NCBI RefSeq assembly: GCF_003576245.1
Contig: NZ_QWGA01000003.1
Span: 1,302,001-1,366,000 of the forward strand
Direction of reading: 5' to 3'
Origin: Henriciella algicola
GTDB lineage: Bacteria; Pseudomonadota; Alphaproteobacteria; Caulobacterales; Hyphomonadaceae
Length of the DNA stretch: 64,000 bases
The stretch's first letter is position 1; each line of letters begins with the position of its first letter. The notes beneath the pieces were generated by a model. That model saw only the letters and a list, made by a program, of their open reading frames with translations, searched no databases and was not told where the DNA came from. Shown here one piece after another: positions 24,425 to 34,890 of this stretch. The translations under genes and the position numbers were made by a program.

Positions 24425-27400
24425 TCATGGCTCAGACGGCTTGTCACCTGCGGGGGCGTCTTCGATATCTTCTTCATCCGGTGCGTCATCGCCAGTAAGC
24501 GAGCCATTGCGGACCTCTGCAAGCCAGTCAGTACCGGTGATGCTCTGGCTGCTACGGATCAGTTTGGAAAGCTCTGAATCGACGCCGATATTAAAGGCGA
24601 ATGGCGCGCCGCCAAGCACATCCGGCGACTTTCCGACCAGCTCTAGCGTGATCATCATGCTGCCGGTGAGGTTGCCGTCTGCGCCAACCTCCAGCACCGA
24701 AAACTCGAAGTTTCGCAGCGCCCGGAAAGCCATGTCGACGCGTTCGTCGGCTTGCGAGGCCGCGTCGGCGACGCTGCCCGTATAGGCGATTGTGCCGCCT
24801 TCCTCGTCGGCGCGAAGCACAGCGTTGCGGATGAATACATTGGCGCCGCGAAGCTCCACCGGGAAGGTGCCTGAGACTGTGCCGTTGGCGTTGATGTCCG
24901 GCAGGCTGAAGACTTCGATCAAGCGCGAGAGCTCAATCTCGCGGGCGGTGATCTCAACGATGTCGCTCGTGCCCGCGATCGTCCATTGCGACTGGTTTAG
25001 CAGCAGCGTGCCGCCCGCGAATGGCCAGGAGGCGCGCTCAATGATCGCCGCATCTGCCCCGAGAATCTGGAAGCCGATCTCGCCGTCCCGGAGGGGGAGG
25101 CCCGGATTGATTTCTCCAACGGTCACTTTCTGGCCGGGCGGGGTGTGGAGCTTGAGCAGCTCGTCAAAATCGATACGGCCATTGATATTGTTCACCGCGC
25201 CCACACGCAGCGTGTCGAAGCCAAAATCACGGACCTCGACAAAGCCAGTGCCGCTGAGGTCGCCGCCATCAATGAGGAGGGACGCGCCGGCATTCAGCCG
25301 CCCACGTGCGTTCGACAGGAGGCCGCGCACACGTTCACTGAGGGCCGTTGGCTGGAAGGCGCCTGGCTGGAAGATGAGGTCGCGGGAACGCAGCGACGCT
25401 TCACCGTCAAGCTCTACCAGGTTGAGCGTCATCTGCAGGTCAGCGATCTCGCGCTGGCTGCGGCTGGTCCGGAGAGGCCCGCTCAGCTGCATGATGCCGT
25501 TGGCAAACTCGGCGCTGAGGTCGGTCTGCAGCGGCTCGTAGATGGGGTCTTCATTCTTGTCGCGGATGATGACGGTGCTTGCACTGCCAGAGCCTGCAAT
25601 GCCGGTTTCGGGTAGCGTAGCATCAAGCGTGAGTGTTTCGATGTCGATCAGCGCAGGCACGAGCGAGCCGGTCAGCTCTGTGCGCCGGGTGCGCGCCGAG
25701 AAGGAGAGCGGGCGGCCCGTCTTGAAGCCAAGCTCTGGCCGCGCGGCGGCGATGACAAGCGTGTTCTCACCGATCTCAAGGTCTGCGGTCATCTGGCGGC
25801 CGGTAAGGCTGAGGCTGGCCGTACTGGCCGCGCGCCAGTCCAGAACGCCATCATTGAGGGCAATTGTGCCTGACGTGCTTTCGCTCTCAAACGGCAGCTC
25901 AAGCGAGGCGACGCCAAGCTGTCCTGAAATCGCGCCATTTGCACGCCGCAGGAGGCGCCCGTCCTGCGGGCAGAGCTCTGTCAGGAAGGCGCCGACGCGC
26001 AACGTATCGGGCGAGGTGAAGCCGTCGGATTTGAGGCCGATGCAGCGTGTACTGAAGGACTGGACGCGCAGCGGATCCGAGAGGCGCGCATCGACACCGC
26101 CAAATATGCTGGTGTCGGCAAAGTCGAGCCCGAACATGCGACCATTGATGCTGGCTGTGCCGACAGCCTGGAGACCCGGCTCGGCGGCTTCTGTGTTGAG
26201 GGTGAGCTGGTCGAGATTCACAGAAAGGGTGAGGCCGTCGGCGCGCCACGGGGCAATGCGCAGCCTGCCTGTTTCAAGCAGGACGCCGTCGGACGTAACG
26301 CCAGCCTGTTTCACATAGGCATCAAGCGAGGGGAGCGATGGGCCATTGAGGGCGGCGACGCCGCTCAATTCTGTGCGATCGTTTGAAATGGTCAGCACAC
26401 GCTCATTCGTGGTGGGGGCGAGCGAGAATTGCGCGCCGTTGGCGGCGGTTGCGTTGATCTTGTCGCTTGTCTCCAGCGTCCAGCCCGCGCCGCGCTCGAA
26501 TCCGAACCGGTAGGAGGCGCCGAGCCTGAAATCATTCAGGGCAGCTGTGAGGCCGCTGCGCAGTGCATTGCCGTGCGCGGTGAAGGGCGGACCTGACCGC
26601 AGCGGCGAGAGAAGGTCGCGGCTCATCTCTCTTGGAATGGACGCTTCTGCGATGGTGAGGTCGCCTGCGAGTTCGGCTTCGTTCAGCTGGTCGTCCACCT
26701 CGCCCTCTCCAGTCAGGGTGGAGCGGCCGAGTGATATACCGGCGAGCGTGGCCGCCTCTGCGCCGATGGCGAGCGTGCCCTCAAGCGGGCCGGCGCGCGA
26801 ACGGGCGGCATCCAGCGTCACCGTCGGCGAGGTCACTACGTTTTCTTTGTAGCGCAGCGTTGATGCCTCACCCGAGACTACGAGCGAGCGCAGGAAGCCT
26901 ATGGGGCCGTGTTCTGTGGTGTCGAGCTTGCCGGGGTTGATGCCGGCTGTCCCGGTCAGGCGGAGGTTCTCAGCGGCGATGTCCTGCGCGGCGCTCTCTT
27001 CGGCCTCGAGCGTGAACTCAAGCGTCGGGCGCAGGGATGGCGTCAGGCTGGCGTCCAGAAGGATGTTCCGGCCCTGATAGGCGTCGAAGCGCGCCTCGCT
27101 GAGCTGGAAGCGGGCGCTACCCTGTACGGCGGCGCCGATGATGGAGAGGTCGAGGCGGCCTTCCTCTATCTTCAGGCGCCCCTGATCTGTTCGAAGGTCG
27201 GCAGGTTCTGCGCGCGCATGGATTTCGGCCTGCAGTGGCAGCTGTGCGTTCACATCGCCATACATACGAATATCGCCCGCGGGGGTCGCGATCTCGACGC
27301 GGGCATTGCGCATGCGGATGGCGGGAATGTTGAGCTGGGTGTCATCCGAGCTGTCGCTGGCAGCTATGTCTTCGAGCCCGCCGAGCGTGACGCTTCCATC

Positions 27401-27745
27401 GGAATTGTATTCCAGCCGGATGACCGGATCATCGACACTGACGAGGCGGATGCTGGGTGAGAAGACGCCCGGCCAGTCGAGGTCAACCTCCAGCTTGCCA
27501 GCTTCGACGGGCCTGCGGTCAGTCTGGTTGGCGATGGAAATCTCGCTCAGCGAGACGCCGGAGAGGCCAAGTCGGTCGATCTCGAAGCTGCAGGTCAGGT
27601 CGTTGGCGGCGCACCAGCGCTCTGTGTAGTGGCGCGCGATCGACTGGCGCATGAGCCAAATCGAGACCAGCGCCAGCAGAACAAATCCCACGACAGCACA
27701 GCTGATTGTCATCCATGGACGATTTTTAATCAAACGCCTGATCAT
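24425..27745 (-). CDS. ydbH: YdbH-family AsmA-like intermembrane lipid transport protein
   Basis: An 1107-residue protein with one N-terminal membrane helix (about residues 12-34, ISCAVVGFVLLALVSIWLM) and a long repetitive beta-rich periplasmic body of the AsmA/DUF2125-like type, ending in the YdbH C-terminal region (FSLPDINANGTVSGTFPVEL then AFRALRNFEFSVLEVGADGNLTGSM). Such proteins form a hydrophobic groove spanning the periplasm for phospholipid transfer. ATG 27745 is chosen to start just before the helix; the ribosome-binding site is weak. First gene of ydbH-ynbE-ydbL. Confidence 0.9.
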   Translation of the reverse strand: MIRRLIKNRPWMTISCAVVGFVLLALVSIWLMRQSIARHYTERWCAANDLTCSFEIDRLGLSGVSLSEISIANQTDRRPVEAGKLEVDLDWPGVFSPSIRLVSVDDPVIRLEYNSDGSVTLGGLEDIAASDSSDDTQLNIPAIRMRNARVEIATPAGDIRMYGDVNAQLPLQAEIHARAEPADLRTDQGRLKIEEGRLDLSIIGAAVQGSARFQLSEARFDAYQGRNILLDASLTPSLRPTLEFTLEAEESAAQDIAAENLRLTGTAGINPGKLDTTEHGPIGFLRSLVVSGEASTLRYKENVVTSPTVTLDAARSRAGPLEGTLAIGAEAATLAGISLGRSTLTGEGEVDDQLNEAELAGDLTIAEASIPREMSRDLLSPLRSGPPFTAHGNALRSGLTAALNDFRLGASYRFGFERGAGWTLETSDKINATAANGAQFSLAPTTNERVLTISNDRTELSGVAALNGPSLPSLDAYVKQAGVTSDGVLLETGRLRIAPWRADGLTLSVNLDQLTLNTEAAEPGLQAVGTASINGRMFGLDFADTSIFGGVDARLSDPLRVQSFSTRCIGLKSDGFTSPDTLRVGAFLTELCPQDGRLLRRANGAISGQLGVASLELPFESESTSGTIALNDGVLDWRAASTASLSLTGRQMTADLEIGENTLVIAAARPELGFKTGRPLSFSARTRRTELTGSLVPALIDIETLTLDATLPETGIAGSGSASTVIIRDKNEDPIYEPLQTDLSAEFANGIMQLSGPLRTSRSQREIADLQMTLNLVELDGEASLRSRDLIFQPGAFQPTALSERVRGLLSNARGRLNAGASLLIDGGDLSGTGFVEVRDFGFDTLRVGAVNNINGRIDFDELLKLHTPPGQKVTVGEINPGLPLRDGEIGFQILGADAAIIERASWPFAGGTLLLNQSQWTIAGTSDIVEITAREIELSRLIEVFSLPDINANGTVSGTFPVELRGANVFIRNAVLRADEEGGTIAYTGSVADAASQADERVDMAFRALRNFEFSVLEVGADGNLTGSMMITLELVGKSPDVLGGAPFAFNIGVDSELSKLIRSSQSITGTDWLAEVRNGSLTGDDAPDEEDIEDAPAGDKPSEP

Positions 27746-27862
27746 TCCGTATCCAGATGCTGCATCGCAGCGACTAATGCAGATGTAATGGAACACCTGC
27801 TTGCAGAAGCCCCCGTCCCTGCGATAGCTACAGTAGCGGGGCTAGTTGAAAAACCGTTTACC

Positions 27863-27877
27863 TTAATTGCGAGGTAA
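27863..27877. promoter_or_regulatory. CtrA-like element upstream of the LytM peptidase
   Basis: TTAA, seven bases, then GTAA: one mismatch from the CtrA recognition sequence TTAA-N7-TTAA, located 82 bp before the peptidase start. It also lies inside a small TACCT/AGGTA inverted repeat. Chance matches of this quality are expected in a window of this size, so this is a weak call. Confidence 0.3.
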
Positions 27878-27958
27878 GGAATTCAACTCACAGGGGCATA
27901 GACTTGAACCGTCTGCACGCGTCTTGCACGCTGGGACCAGGGAGGCCCGTTTCACGAC

Positions 27959-29308
27959 ATGAACCTATCGCGTAGTACAGTTACCCTTTCCATGCTCGGC
28001 ATCGCCGCTGTTGGTACATCTCTTGGTGTTTTCCACTCGCTCGGCCAGTCACGCACCGCTGAGGCTCAGATCCCAGCCACTGTGCAACTTGCCATGCCGC
28101 TTGCTTCAACGCTCCTGACGGCGGACGGGTTCGATCCCGAAACCGAAGTCATCACCCGCGACGGCACGCTTCAGCCGCGCGAGACGCTGATCGAACTGGT
28201 AACTGAACTTGGCGTTGGTGGTTCCGATGCGTCGCGTTCGCTCCAGGCGATCTATGATGCTGAGCTTGTCGATCCGCGCCGTGTGCGCCCGGGTCTCAAT
28301 GTGACGGCACAATTCCGCGGCGATACGCCAGACACTGCTGAGCTCGTCTCCCTGTCGCTCAGCCGGGACAATGGCGGCCAGATCCTCTCCAAGCGCATGA
28401 GCGACGGCGAGTTCATGCCGATGGTGCTCCAGCCACACACCCAGCCAGTTGAGCGCCGGGTTGCAGGCACGATTGATGGCAGCATCTATCAGACTGCTCT
28501 TTCGCAGGGTGCACATGACCAGCAGGTCGTCGATTTCGCCAAGATCTTTGGCTATGACCTCGACTTCCAGCGCGACGTCCAGCCGGGCGATGAGTTTGAG
28601 ATCGTCTATGAAGAGATGGTCGATGAGCGCGGCAACCGCGTCAGCTCCGGCAATGTTCTCTATGCGGCTTTCAACGGCCGCCGTGTCGACAAGTCCTATT
28701 ACCGTTTCACGCCGGAAGATGATGGCGCGACGGATTACTTCAATTTCGACGGCGAGAGCGCCACGAAGTTCCTGATGAAGACGCCGATCAATGGCGCGCG
28801 TCTTTCTTCGAACTTCGGTTATCGTCGCCACCCGATCTCTGGCTATAACAAGCTGCACAAGGGCACCGATTTTGCTGCCCCGACCGGTACGCCGATCTAC
28901 GCAGCTGGCCATGGCACGATCGAGCGCGCCAACCGCTATGGCGGCTATGGCAACTATATCCGCATCAAGCACGCGAATGGCTTCCAGACCGCTTATGCGC
29001 ACATGTCCCGCTTTGCGAGCGGCATGCGCGCTGGCACACGCGTCCAGCAGGGCGACGTGATCGGTTATGTCGGCTCCACCGGCGCATCGACCGGCCCGCA
29101 CCTTCACTATGAAGTCCTGCGCAACGGCTCGCACATCAATGCGATGACGCTGGACATGCCGACCGGCCGCAAGCTGGCTGACAGCCCGGCCATGTTCGAA
29201 GAGTTCGTCGCACGCCGCGACGAGATCGACCAGATGCGCCAGACGGCACCGACCCCGAATGGCGGCGGCGTCCTGATGGCCAGCCATGAGGCCCCGCCAG
29301 CGCCATAA
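27959..29308 (+). CDS. M23 (LytM-type) murein endopeptidase
   Basis: A 449-residue envelope protein with an N-terminal signal/anchor (LSMLGIAAVGTSLGVFHSLG), a central LysM/OapA-like region (GLNVTAQFRGDTPDTAELVSLSLSRD) and a C-terminal zinc peptidase domain. Metal ligands are His300 and Asp304 in LHKGTDFAAP and His383 in HLHYE, with His381 also in that motif. All are intact, so it should cut peptidoglycan cross-bridges. GGAGG is present but 13 nt from the ATG. A single-gene unit ending in a terminator at 29346. Confidence 0.93.
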   Translation: MNLSRSTVTLSMLGIAAVGTSLGVFHSLGQSRTAEAQIPATVQLAMPLASTLLTADGFDPETEVITRDGTLQPRETLIELVTELGVGGSDASRSLQAIYDAELVDPRRVRPGLNVTAQFRGDTPDTAELVSLSLSRDNGGQILSKRMSDGEFMPMVLQPHTQPVERRVAGTIDGSIYQTALSQGAHDQQVVDFAKIFGYDLDFQRDVQPGDEFEIVYEEMVDERGNRVSSGNVLYAAFNGRRVDKSYYRFTPEDDGATDYFNFDGESATKFLMKTPINGARLSSNFGYRRHPISGYNKLHKGTDFAAPTGTPIYAAGHGTIERANRYGGYGNYIRIKHANGFQTAYAHMSRFASGMRAGTRVQQGDVIGYVGSTGASTGPHLHYEVLRNGSHINAMTLDMPTGRKLADSPAMFEEFVARRDEIDQMRQTAPTPNGGGVLMASHEAPPAP

Positions 29309-29345
29309 GCGGCGCTGCTGCAAATACGGTTCAAGTCACAGAAAG

Positions 29346-29376
29346 CCCGCGTTCAGATGATGAGCGCGGGTTTTTT
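29346..29376 (+). terminator. Intrinsic terminator of the LytM peptidase gene
   Basis: A 10-bp stem, CCCGCGTTCA with TGAGCGCGGG (one G-T pair), and a 5-nt loop followed by six T. It lies 37 nt after the stop. Confidence 0.88.
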
Positions 29377-29454
29377 ATTTGGTCTGGTGGAGGGGCGACA
29401 TATCGCGATGTGTTGAGGATCGGCTGGGCGACGACCGATCCCGGCTCTCAGGCA

Positions 29455-29490
29455 CGAAAAAACCCCGGCCGGATAATCCGTGCCGGGGTT
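29455..29490 (-). terminator. Intrinsic terminator of the urcA-like gene
   Basis: In the leftward direction a 9-bp AACCCCGGC/GCCGGGGTT stem extended by CGGA/TCCG (one bulge) is followed by a run of T (the plus strand shows AAAAAA before it). It lies 45 nt beyond the stop of the gene at 29535. Confidence 0.85.
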
Positions 29491-29534
29491 CCTGATATCG
29501 TGTCGCCTCAAACTTGGAGAGGCGAAACTGACGC

Positions 29535-29885
29535 TTAGCGTGCGGCGAGCTGGATGCGTGCCGATGGTGCTGGCGTGAAGTAGGACGAGTCTGCGTACTG
29601 CATGGACAGGTTGCGGTTCGCGATGCTGTCGACAGCCTGGTACATCAGGTCTTCAGCGCAGACTTCGTCAACGGCGAGGCCGATGGTGACGAGCGAAACC
29701 TTGCGGCAGGCGCGCTCTGCTTGCAGCTCAAGGTCTGCGAGCACTTCAGCGGCGCCGGCTTCGGTCGCGAGTGCGGCTTCGTCATAGGTCAGCGTTGCGG
29801 AGACGGCCTTGTAGTCGGTTTCAGCGTGCGCAACGCCGCCAAAGATGGACATTGCGAAGAGGAAGGAGGAAATACGCTTTTTCAT
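29535..29885 (-). CDS. UrcA-family secreted protein
   Basis: A 116-residue protein with a signal peptide (KKRISSFLFAMSIFGGVAHAE) and the UrcA pattern: a beta-strand with YDEAALATEAGAAEVLADLELQAERAC, then a second conserved Cys in VDEVCAEDLM, probably forming a disulfide. The family is common in Caulobacterales and sphingomonads and has no known function. The start is set at ATG 29885 because it begins the signal peptide. A clear terminator follows. Confidence 0.82.
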   Translation of the reverse strand: MKKRISSFLFAMSIFGGVAHAETDYKAVSATLTYDEAALATEAGAAEVLADLELQAERACRKVSLVTIGLAVDEVCAEDLMYQAVDSIANRNLSMQYADSSYFTPAPSARIQLAAR

Positions 29886-30148
29886 AATCGAGCCCTTTTC
29901 GATTTGAATTGCTGGGTCGTTGCCCTTGATGGCCCCGCATTTCGCAGGTGCACAACAGTACCTTCGCGCATGCAGCATTAATTTGAAGACATATTTGTGC
30001 AGCGCACCCATGCATAATTGCGCAGATCTGGCCGACCGTCCGCGCCGTATCCGTACTTCCAGCCAATTTCCGAAGCTTTCAGCTGCTGGGCAGTTGCCCG
30101 GTCAGACGTGACCCTCTAGCTCTCAGGTTGAGAGGGAGGAGCTGATCC

Positions 30149-32104
30149 ATGAAGAAACTGATTGCCGCGCTGTGTGTAGTGTTCACTGCAGGATTGCCGT
30201 CGTTTGCTGACACAGCGGACCTTTATGGACGCGCAGATGGCGTGAAGTGGCCAAGCCTGTCTCCAACCGGTGATCTGCTCGCGGTGCACTGCTCACCGCA
30301 GGGGCAGCCTTCAGTCTGTATCTTCAATATCGCAAAGGGCGAGGACGTCGCATTCATCCCGCTTGGCGGGGAAGTTCGCCTTCAGGGCTTCTACTGGCCG
30401 TCAGATGACTACCTCATCATCAATGTCTCGACCTTCAAGTCTCTGCAGACCGTGGACGGGCAGAGGGATTATAATTTCCTGCAGGCGCTGTCCTACGACA
30501 TCGATGACAATGAGCTGAATGTTCTCCTGAACGATGAGGGGCTGATTATTGACGCGCAGTCGGTGGTTTCGGTCCTGCCGGGTGACGACCGCAATGTCAT
30601 GATGGCGGCTGTGACAGCCAATACAGGCCAGAGCGAGCATACATTGGGTAGTATCAGGCCAGACCGGGGCGGTACGGCCTGGTCGATCGCAACGTTCAAG
30701 ACGCGGCTCGATAATGGCAAATCGCGCCGTGAGCGCACCCTACTGAAGTCGACCCTCGGCGCCTGGTTCGACGCTGAGGGGGAGGTTGTCGCTGAAATCG
30801 TCAGCCCGGATCGCTCCACAAGGCGAGAGCTTCGCAGCAACAATCGCACACTGTTCACCTATGATAGCGCCAGCGCCAATGACTTCGCGGTGCTTGGTCT
30901 CGACCAAGCGAGCGGCAAGCTGATCATCTTCCGCGATGTTGGCGACGAGGACGGGCTGTATTTCATGTCGCTTGAGGATGGCTCCATGGAGCCGGTCCGG
31001 ATTGCAGGTGTCGATGTCGGCCGGGCGAGCCCGGTGCGCGACACGTATACGCGCGGCATTGTAGGGTTCGAGTATTTCGACGGCATGACGCGTCAGGTGT
31101 TCACCGATCCGGTCCTGAGCGACGTGCTCAGCCAGTTGAGCGGCGCGCTCGGTGGTAAGCGCGTGAATATCGAATCCTGGAACCGCGACCGGTCAAAGAT
31201 TGCGATCTCTGCCGCAGAGCCCGGCAGACCTGCCGACTATTATGTCTTCGACCGGGGGGCAGGGGCGCTGGGCCCGATTGGTTCGGCCGCGTCCCATCTT
31301 GCAGAGGCGACGACCGGGCAGGTTGTGACACGCGAGATCCGGGCGCGTGACGGGCTTCAGGTTGAGACCTTCCTGACACTGCCGCCCGGCAGCACGCTGG
31401 AGGATGGCCCATTCCCGACCGTGATCATGCCGCATGGCGGCCCTGAGGCGCGCGATGGTCTTGGCTATGACTGGTGGGCGCAGGCACTGGCGGCCGAAGG
31501 GTATCTTGTCATCCAGCCAAACTTCCGCGGCTCCAGCGGCTATGGGCAGGATTTCCGCAATGCCGGCTTTGGTGAGTTCGGCGGCAAGATGATCGACGAT
31601 ATCGCTGATGCGGGCGCGTGGGCGGTGAGCCAGGGCCTTGTCGCAGAAGACGCTTACTGTGTCGCGGGGGCGAGCTATGGCGGCTATGCCGCGCTGATGA
31701 TGGGGCTGAAGGACAAGGCGCGCTCGCGCTGCCTTATCTCTGTGAACGGTGTCACCCAGCCCTTCGCCCATGTCGGGGCGTTCGCGCTGGACTCCGAGAC
31801 CGGCCAGTACTGGGAGCGCTATCTCGGGCTGAACCGGTTCGATTCAGAGGCCGAACGCGCGGTGATCTCTCCTGTGGCGCGGGCAGCCGAGTATGACCAG
31901 CCGATCCTGATCCTGCATGCCGAGAATGACCTTGTGGTGCGCACGGGGCAGGCGCGTTTGATTGCGAGTGAGCTTGATGGGAAGCCCGGCTTCAGATCCG
32001 TCAGCCTGGGCGAAGCCGACCACTATATTGGCGGCTCGGATGTGCGGGCGCAGGTGCTGCGTGAGACATTTGCGTTTCTCAACGAAAATCACCCGGCCCG
32101 CTAA
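30149..32104 (+). CDS. S9 family prolyl-oligopeptidase-like serine peptidase
   Basis: A 651-residue secreted peptidase. It has a signal peptide (cleaved after SFA), an N-terminal beta-propeller-like region (about 25-390) and a C-terminal alpha/beta hydrolase domain. Catalytic residues: Ser509 in GASYGGYA, Asp in ILHAENDLVV, His in GEADHYIGG. These enzymes cut short peptides, often after proline or as acylaminoacyl peptidases. GGGAGGAGC gives a strong ribosome-binding site. Just 5' of it CTCTCA/TGAGAG (30120-30134) can form a hairpin, and CCCTCT (30112-30117) could instead pair with AGAGGG next to the site. The stop codon lies in a hairpin loop. Confidence 0.92.
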   Translation: MKKLIAALCVVFTAGLPSFADTADLYGRADGVKWPSLSPTGDLLAVHCSPQGQPSVCIFNIAKGEDVAFIPLGGEVRLQGFYWPSDDYLIINVSTFKSLQTVDGQRDYNFLQALSYDIDDNELNVLLNDEGLIIDAQSVVSVLPGDDRNVMMAAVTANTGQSEHTLGSIRPDRGGTAWSIATFKTRLDNGKSRRERTLLKSTLGAWFDAEGEVVAEIVSPDRSTRRELRSNNRTLFTYDSASANDFAVLGLDQASGKLIIFRDVGDEDGLYFMSLEDGSMEPVRIAGVDVGRASPVRDTYTRGIVGFEYFDGMTRQVFTDPVLSDVLSQLSGALGGKRVNIESWNRDRSKIAISAAEPGRPADYYVFDRGAGALGPIGSAASHLAEATTGQVVTREIRARDGLQVETFLTLPPGSTLEDGPFPTVIMPHGGPEARDGLGYDWWAQALAAEGYLVIQPNFRGSSGYGQDFRNAGFGEFGGKMIDDIADAGAWAVSQGLVAEDAYCVAGASYGGYAALMMGLKDKARSRCLISVNGVTQPFAHVGAFALDSETGQYWERYLGLNRFDSEAERAVISPVARAAEYDQPILILHAENDLVVRTGQARLIASELDGKPGFRSVSLGEADHYIGGSDVRAQVLRETFAFLNENHPAR

Positions 32105-32115
32105 GGGGCCGGGTG
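32090..32115 (+). terminator. Hairpin spanning the S9 peptidase stop codon
   Basis: A perfect 10-bp stem, CACCCGGCCC and GGGCCGGGTG, with a 6-nt loop that contains the TAA stop. It is followed only by AGGTTTC, so it is terminator-like but lacks a good T tract. It may also act on convergent clpB transcripts. Confidence 0.5.
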
Positions 32116-32141
32116 AGGTTTCAAGCTCTGGCGCTTGCTGA

Positions 32142-34766
32142 TCAGTTCAGGGCGGCAGCGCCTTTGGCGAAGTCGTTCGGCACGCCGTTGATCGAGAGGG
32201 CATCGCCTTCGACATCGACCTTTACGGTCGAGTTGTCGGCGACCTTGCCTTCGAGAACGAGGCGGGCCAGCGGGTCCTGAAGCTCTTTCTGGATCACGCG
32301 CTTGAGAGGGCGCGCGCCATAGACCGGGTCATAGCCGCGATCGGCGAGCCAGGTGCGGGCACCTTCTGTCAGGTCGACCTTGATCTTGCGATCGGCCAGC
32401 AGCTTCGACAGGCGAGCCATCTGGATGTCGACAACATGATCGATCTCTGCCCGGCCGAGCCGTTTGAAGAAGACGATCTCATCGATCCGGTTGATGAATT
32501 CCGGCCGGAAGTGCGCCCGGACCGCCATCATCACCGCTTCGCGCTGGGCGTCATTGATCTCACCGGCATCACCGCTGGCAAGCGCATCCGCGCCAAGGTT
32601 CGAGGTCATGATGATGATGGTGTTGCGGAAGTCCACCGTACGGCCGTGGCCATCGGTGAGGCGTCCATCATCGAGCACCTGAAGCAGCGTGTTGAAGAGG
32701 TCCGGATGGGCCTTCTCTACCTCATCGAACAGGACGACCTGATAGGGTCTGCGCCGGACAGCTTCGGTCAGCACGCCGCCTTCTTCATAGCCGACATAAC
32801 CGGGAGGGGCGCCAATCAGCCTTGCGACCGAATGCTTCTCCTGGAACTCCGACATGTCGAGGCGCAGCACCGCCGAGTCGTCGTCGAACATGAATTCGGC
32901 GAGCGCCTTGGTGAGCTCTGTCTTACCGACACCAGTCGGACCGATGAAGAGGAAGGAGCCAATTGGCCGGTTCGGATCCTGCAGGCCAGCACGGGCGCGC
33001 CGGACGGCGTTGGAAACAGCGGCGAGCGCCTCTTCCTGACCAACGACACGCTTCATGAGCGCCTCTTCCATGCGAAGAAGCTTCTCGCGCTCACCTTCCA
33101 TCATCTTGTCGACGGGGATGCCGGTCCATTTGGAGACGACGGCGGCGATATGCTCTGGACGCACGACCTCAGAAACGAGACCGCCATCTTCCTTGTCCTC
33201 TGCTTCGGCGCGTTCGACCGCTGCGATACGCGCCTCCAGTTCGGGGATAACGGCGTATTTCAGCTCTGAGGCGCGGGAGAGGTCACCCCGGCGCTGGGCT
33301 TCGGCCATGTCGGCATTGGCCCGGTCGAGCTCTTCCTTAGCAGAGGCGGCCCCTTTCAGCTTGTCCTTCTCGGCGGCCCAGGCGGTTGTCAGCTCGTCAG
33401 ATTCAGACTGCAGCTCTGCAATCTGGTCCTCGATGGCTTCTAGCCTGTCCTTCGAGGCTTGGTCCTTTTCCTTCTTGAGAGCTTCCGCCTCAATCTTGAG
33501 CTGGAGCAGGCGCCGATCGATCTCGTCGAGCGCTTCAGGCTTGGAGTCGACCTGCATGCGAAGACGCGAGGCGGCCTCGTCCATTAAGTCGATGGCCTTG
33601 TCCGGCAGGAAACGGTCGGTGATGTAGCGGTTCGACAGGCTGGCCGCCGATACGATCGCCGCATCGGAGACGCGCACGCCGTGGTGGGCTTCGTAACGGC
33701 CTTTCAGGCCGCGAAGGATGGAGACCGTGTCCTCGACCGTCGGCTCATTCACGTAGACGGCCATGAAGCGGCGGGCGAGGGCGGCGTCGCCTTCGACATA
33801 TTTGCGGTACTCATCGAGCGTGGTGGCGCCGACGCAGTGAAGCTCACCGCGCGCGAGGGCGGGCTTGAGCAGGTTGGAGGCGTCCATCGCCCCATCCGTC
33901 TTGCCCGCGCCAACGAGGGTGTGCATCTCATCGATGAAGAGGATCACGCCGCCTTCGGCCTGTTCGATCTCCTTGATGACGGCTTTCAGCCGCTCTTCGA
34001 ACTCACCGCGGAATTTCGCGCCAGCGATCAGCGCGCCCATGTCGAGGGCGAGAAGGCGCTTGTCCTTCAGGCTTTCAGGCACGTCGCCATTGATGATACG
34101 AAGGGCGAGACCTTCGGCGATGGCGGTTTTACCGACGCCCGGCTCACCGATCAGGACCGGATTGTTCTTGGAGCGGCGGGAGAGCACCTGGATTGTGCGG
34201 CGGATTTCCTCGTCGCGGCCGATGACCGGGTCGAGCTTGCCGGACCGCGCATCGGCGGTGAGGTCGCGCGTGTACTTTTTCAGCGCCTCATAGCCCTGCT
34301 CGGCGTTTTCGGTGTCGGCCGTGCGGCCCTGACGGAGTTTGGCGACGGCAGCTTCGAGCGCGCCGGGCTTAACGCCGCCTGCTTCGATCGCTGCGGCAGC
34401 CTTGGAGCCTGAGAGGCCTGCAAGTGCGATCAGAAGGCGCTCAACGGTGACATAGCTGTCGCCCGCCTTCTTCGCGCCGGCATCCGCGTCGGCGAAGAGT
34501 TTGGCCGTCTTCTGGTCGAGGCGAAGGCCTGCATCGCCGCCAGAAACGCTCGGCTGGGCGCGGAGGGCCTCATCGGTTTTCTGCTGAACGATTTCAGGAT
34601 TACCGCCAGCCGCGCGAATGAGATTCACGGCGAGCCGGTCGCGGTCTTCGAGCATGGTTTTCAGGATATGCTCTGGCAGGAAAAGCTGGTGTCCTGCAGC
34701 AAGCGCGGCCGTCTGGGCCGACTGGATTACACTTCGCGCACGCTCTGTGTACGTATCGAAATTCAT
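32142..34766 (-). CDS. clpB: ClpB disaggregase (Hsp100)
   Basis: An 874-residue AAA+ chaperone that extracts polypeptides from aggregates with DnaK. In order: the N-terminal Clp repeats, first ATPase ([21 protein letters not shown]), the coiled-coil middle domain (about 410-530) that marks ClpB, the second ATPase (GPTGVGKT) and the C-terminal domain ending with [18 protein letters not shown]. Length is typical. It lies downstream of rpoH on the same strand and has its own sigma-32-type promoter at 34891-34919. Confidence 0.98.
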   Translation of the reverse strand: MNFDTYTERARSVIQSAQTAALAAGHQLFLPEHILKTMLEDRDRLAVNLIRAAGGNPEIVQQKTDEALRAQPSVSGGDAGLRLDQKTAKLFADADAGAKKAGDSYVTVERLLIALAGLSGSKAAAAIEAGGVKPGALEAAVAKLRQGRTADTENAEQGYEALKKYTRDLTADARSGKLDPVIGRDEEIRRTIQVLSRRSKNNPVLIGEPGVGKTAIAEGLALRIINGDVPESLKDKRLLALDMGALIAGAKFRGEFEERLKAVIKEIEQAEGGVILFIDEMHTLVGAGKTDGAMDASNLLKPALARGELHCVGATTLDEYRKYVEGDAALARRFMAVYVNEPTVEDTVSILRGLKGRYEAHHGVRVSDAAIVSAASLSNRYITDRFLPDKAIDLMDEAASRLRMQVDSKPEALDEIDRRLLQLKIEAEALKKEKDQASKDRLEAIEDQIAELQSESDELTTAWAAEKDKLKGAASAKEELDRANADMAEAQRRGDLSRASELKYAVIPELEARIAAVERAEAEDKEDGGLVSEVVRPEHIAAVVSKWTGIPVDKMMEGEREKLLRMEEALMKRVVGQEEALAAVSNAVRRARAGLQDPNRPIGSFLFIGPTGVGKTELTKALAEFMFDDDSAVLRLDMSEFQEKHSVARLIGAPPGYVGYEEGGVLTEAVRRRPYQVVLFDEVEKAHPDLFNTLLQVLDDGRLTDGHGRTVDFRNTIIIMTSNLGADALASGDAGEINDAQREAVMMAVRAHFRPEFINRIDEIVFFKRLGRAEIDHVVDIQMARLSKLLADRKIKVDLTEGARTWLADRGYDPVYGARPLKRVIQKELQDPLARLVLEGKVADNSTVKVDVEGDALSINGVPNDFAKGAAALN

Positions 34767-34890
34767 ATCTATCCCCTTTCAAAGGCAGAATTTTTAAGGC
34801 GGTCTGACTGGATCAGCGTCGTGCTGCATCCGGCGGGGCCGCGGGTCGGCTTCCGGCCCCGCTCAGCGGCGACCATCGGCTTCAAAGGGG

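Noticed and set aside
25542-26318. 258-codon plus-strand frame opposite ydbH
   Set aside because: Ser/Arg-rich shadow translation typical of GC-rich antisense; ydbH spans the region with consistent composition.
28106-29323. 405-codon minus-strand frame opposite the LytM peptidase
   Set aside because: Shadow frame in codon register with the peptidase, whose catalytic residues are intact.
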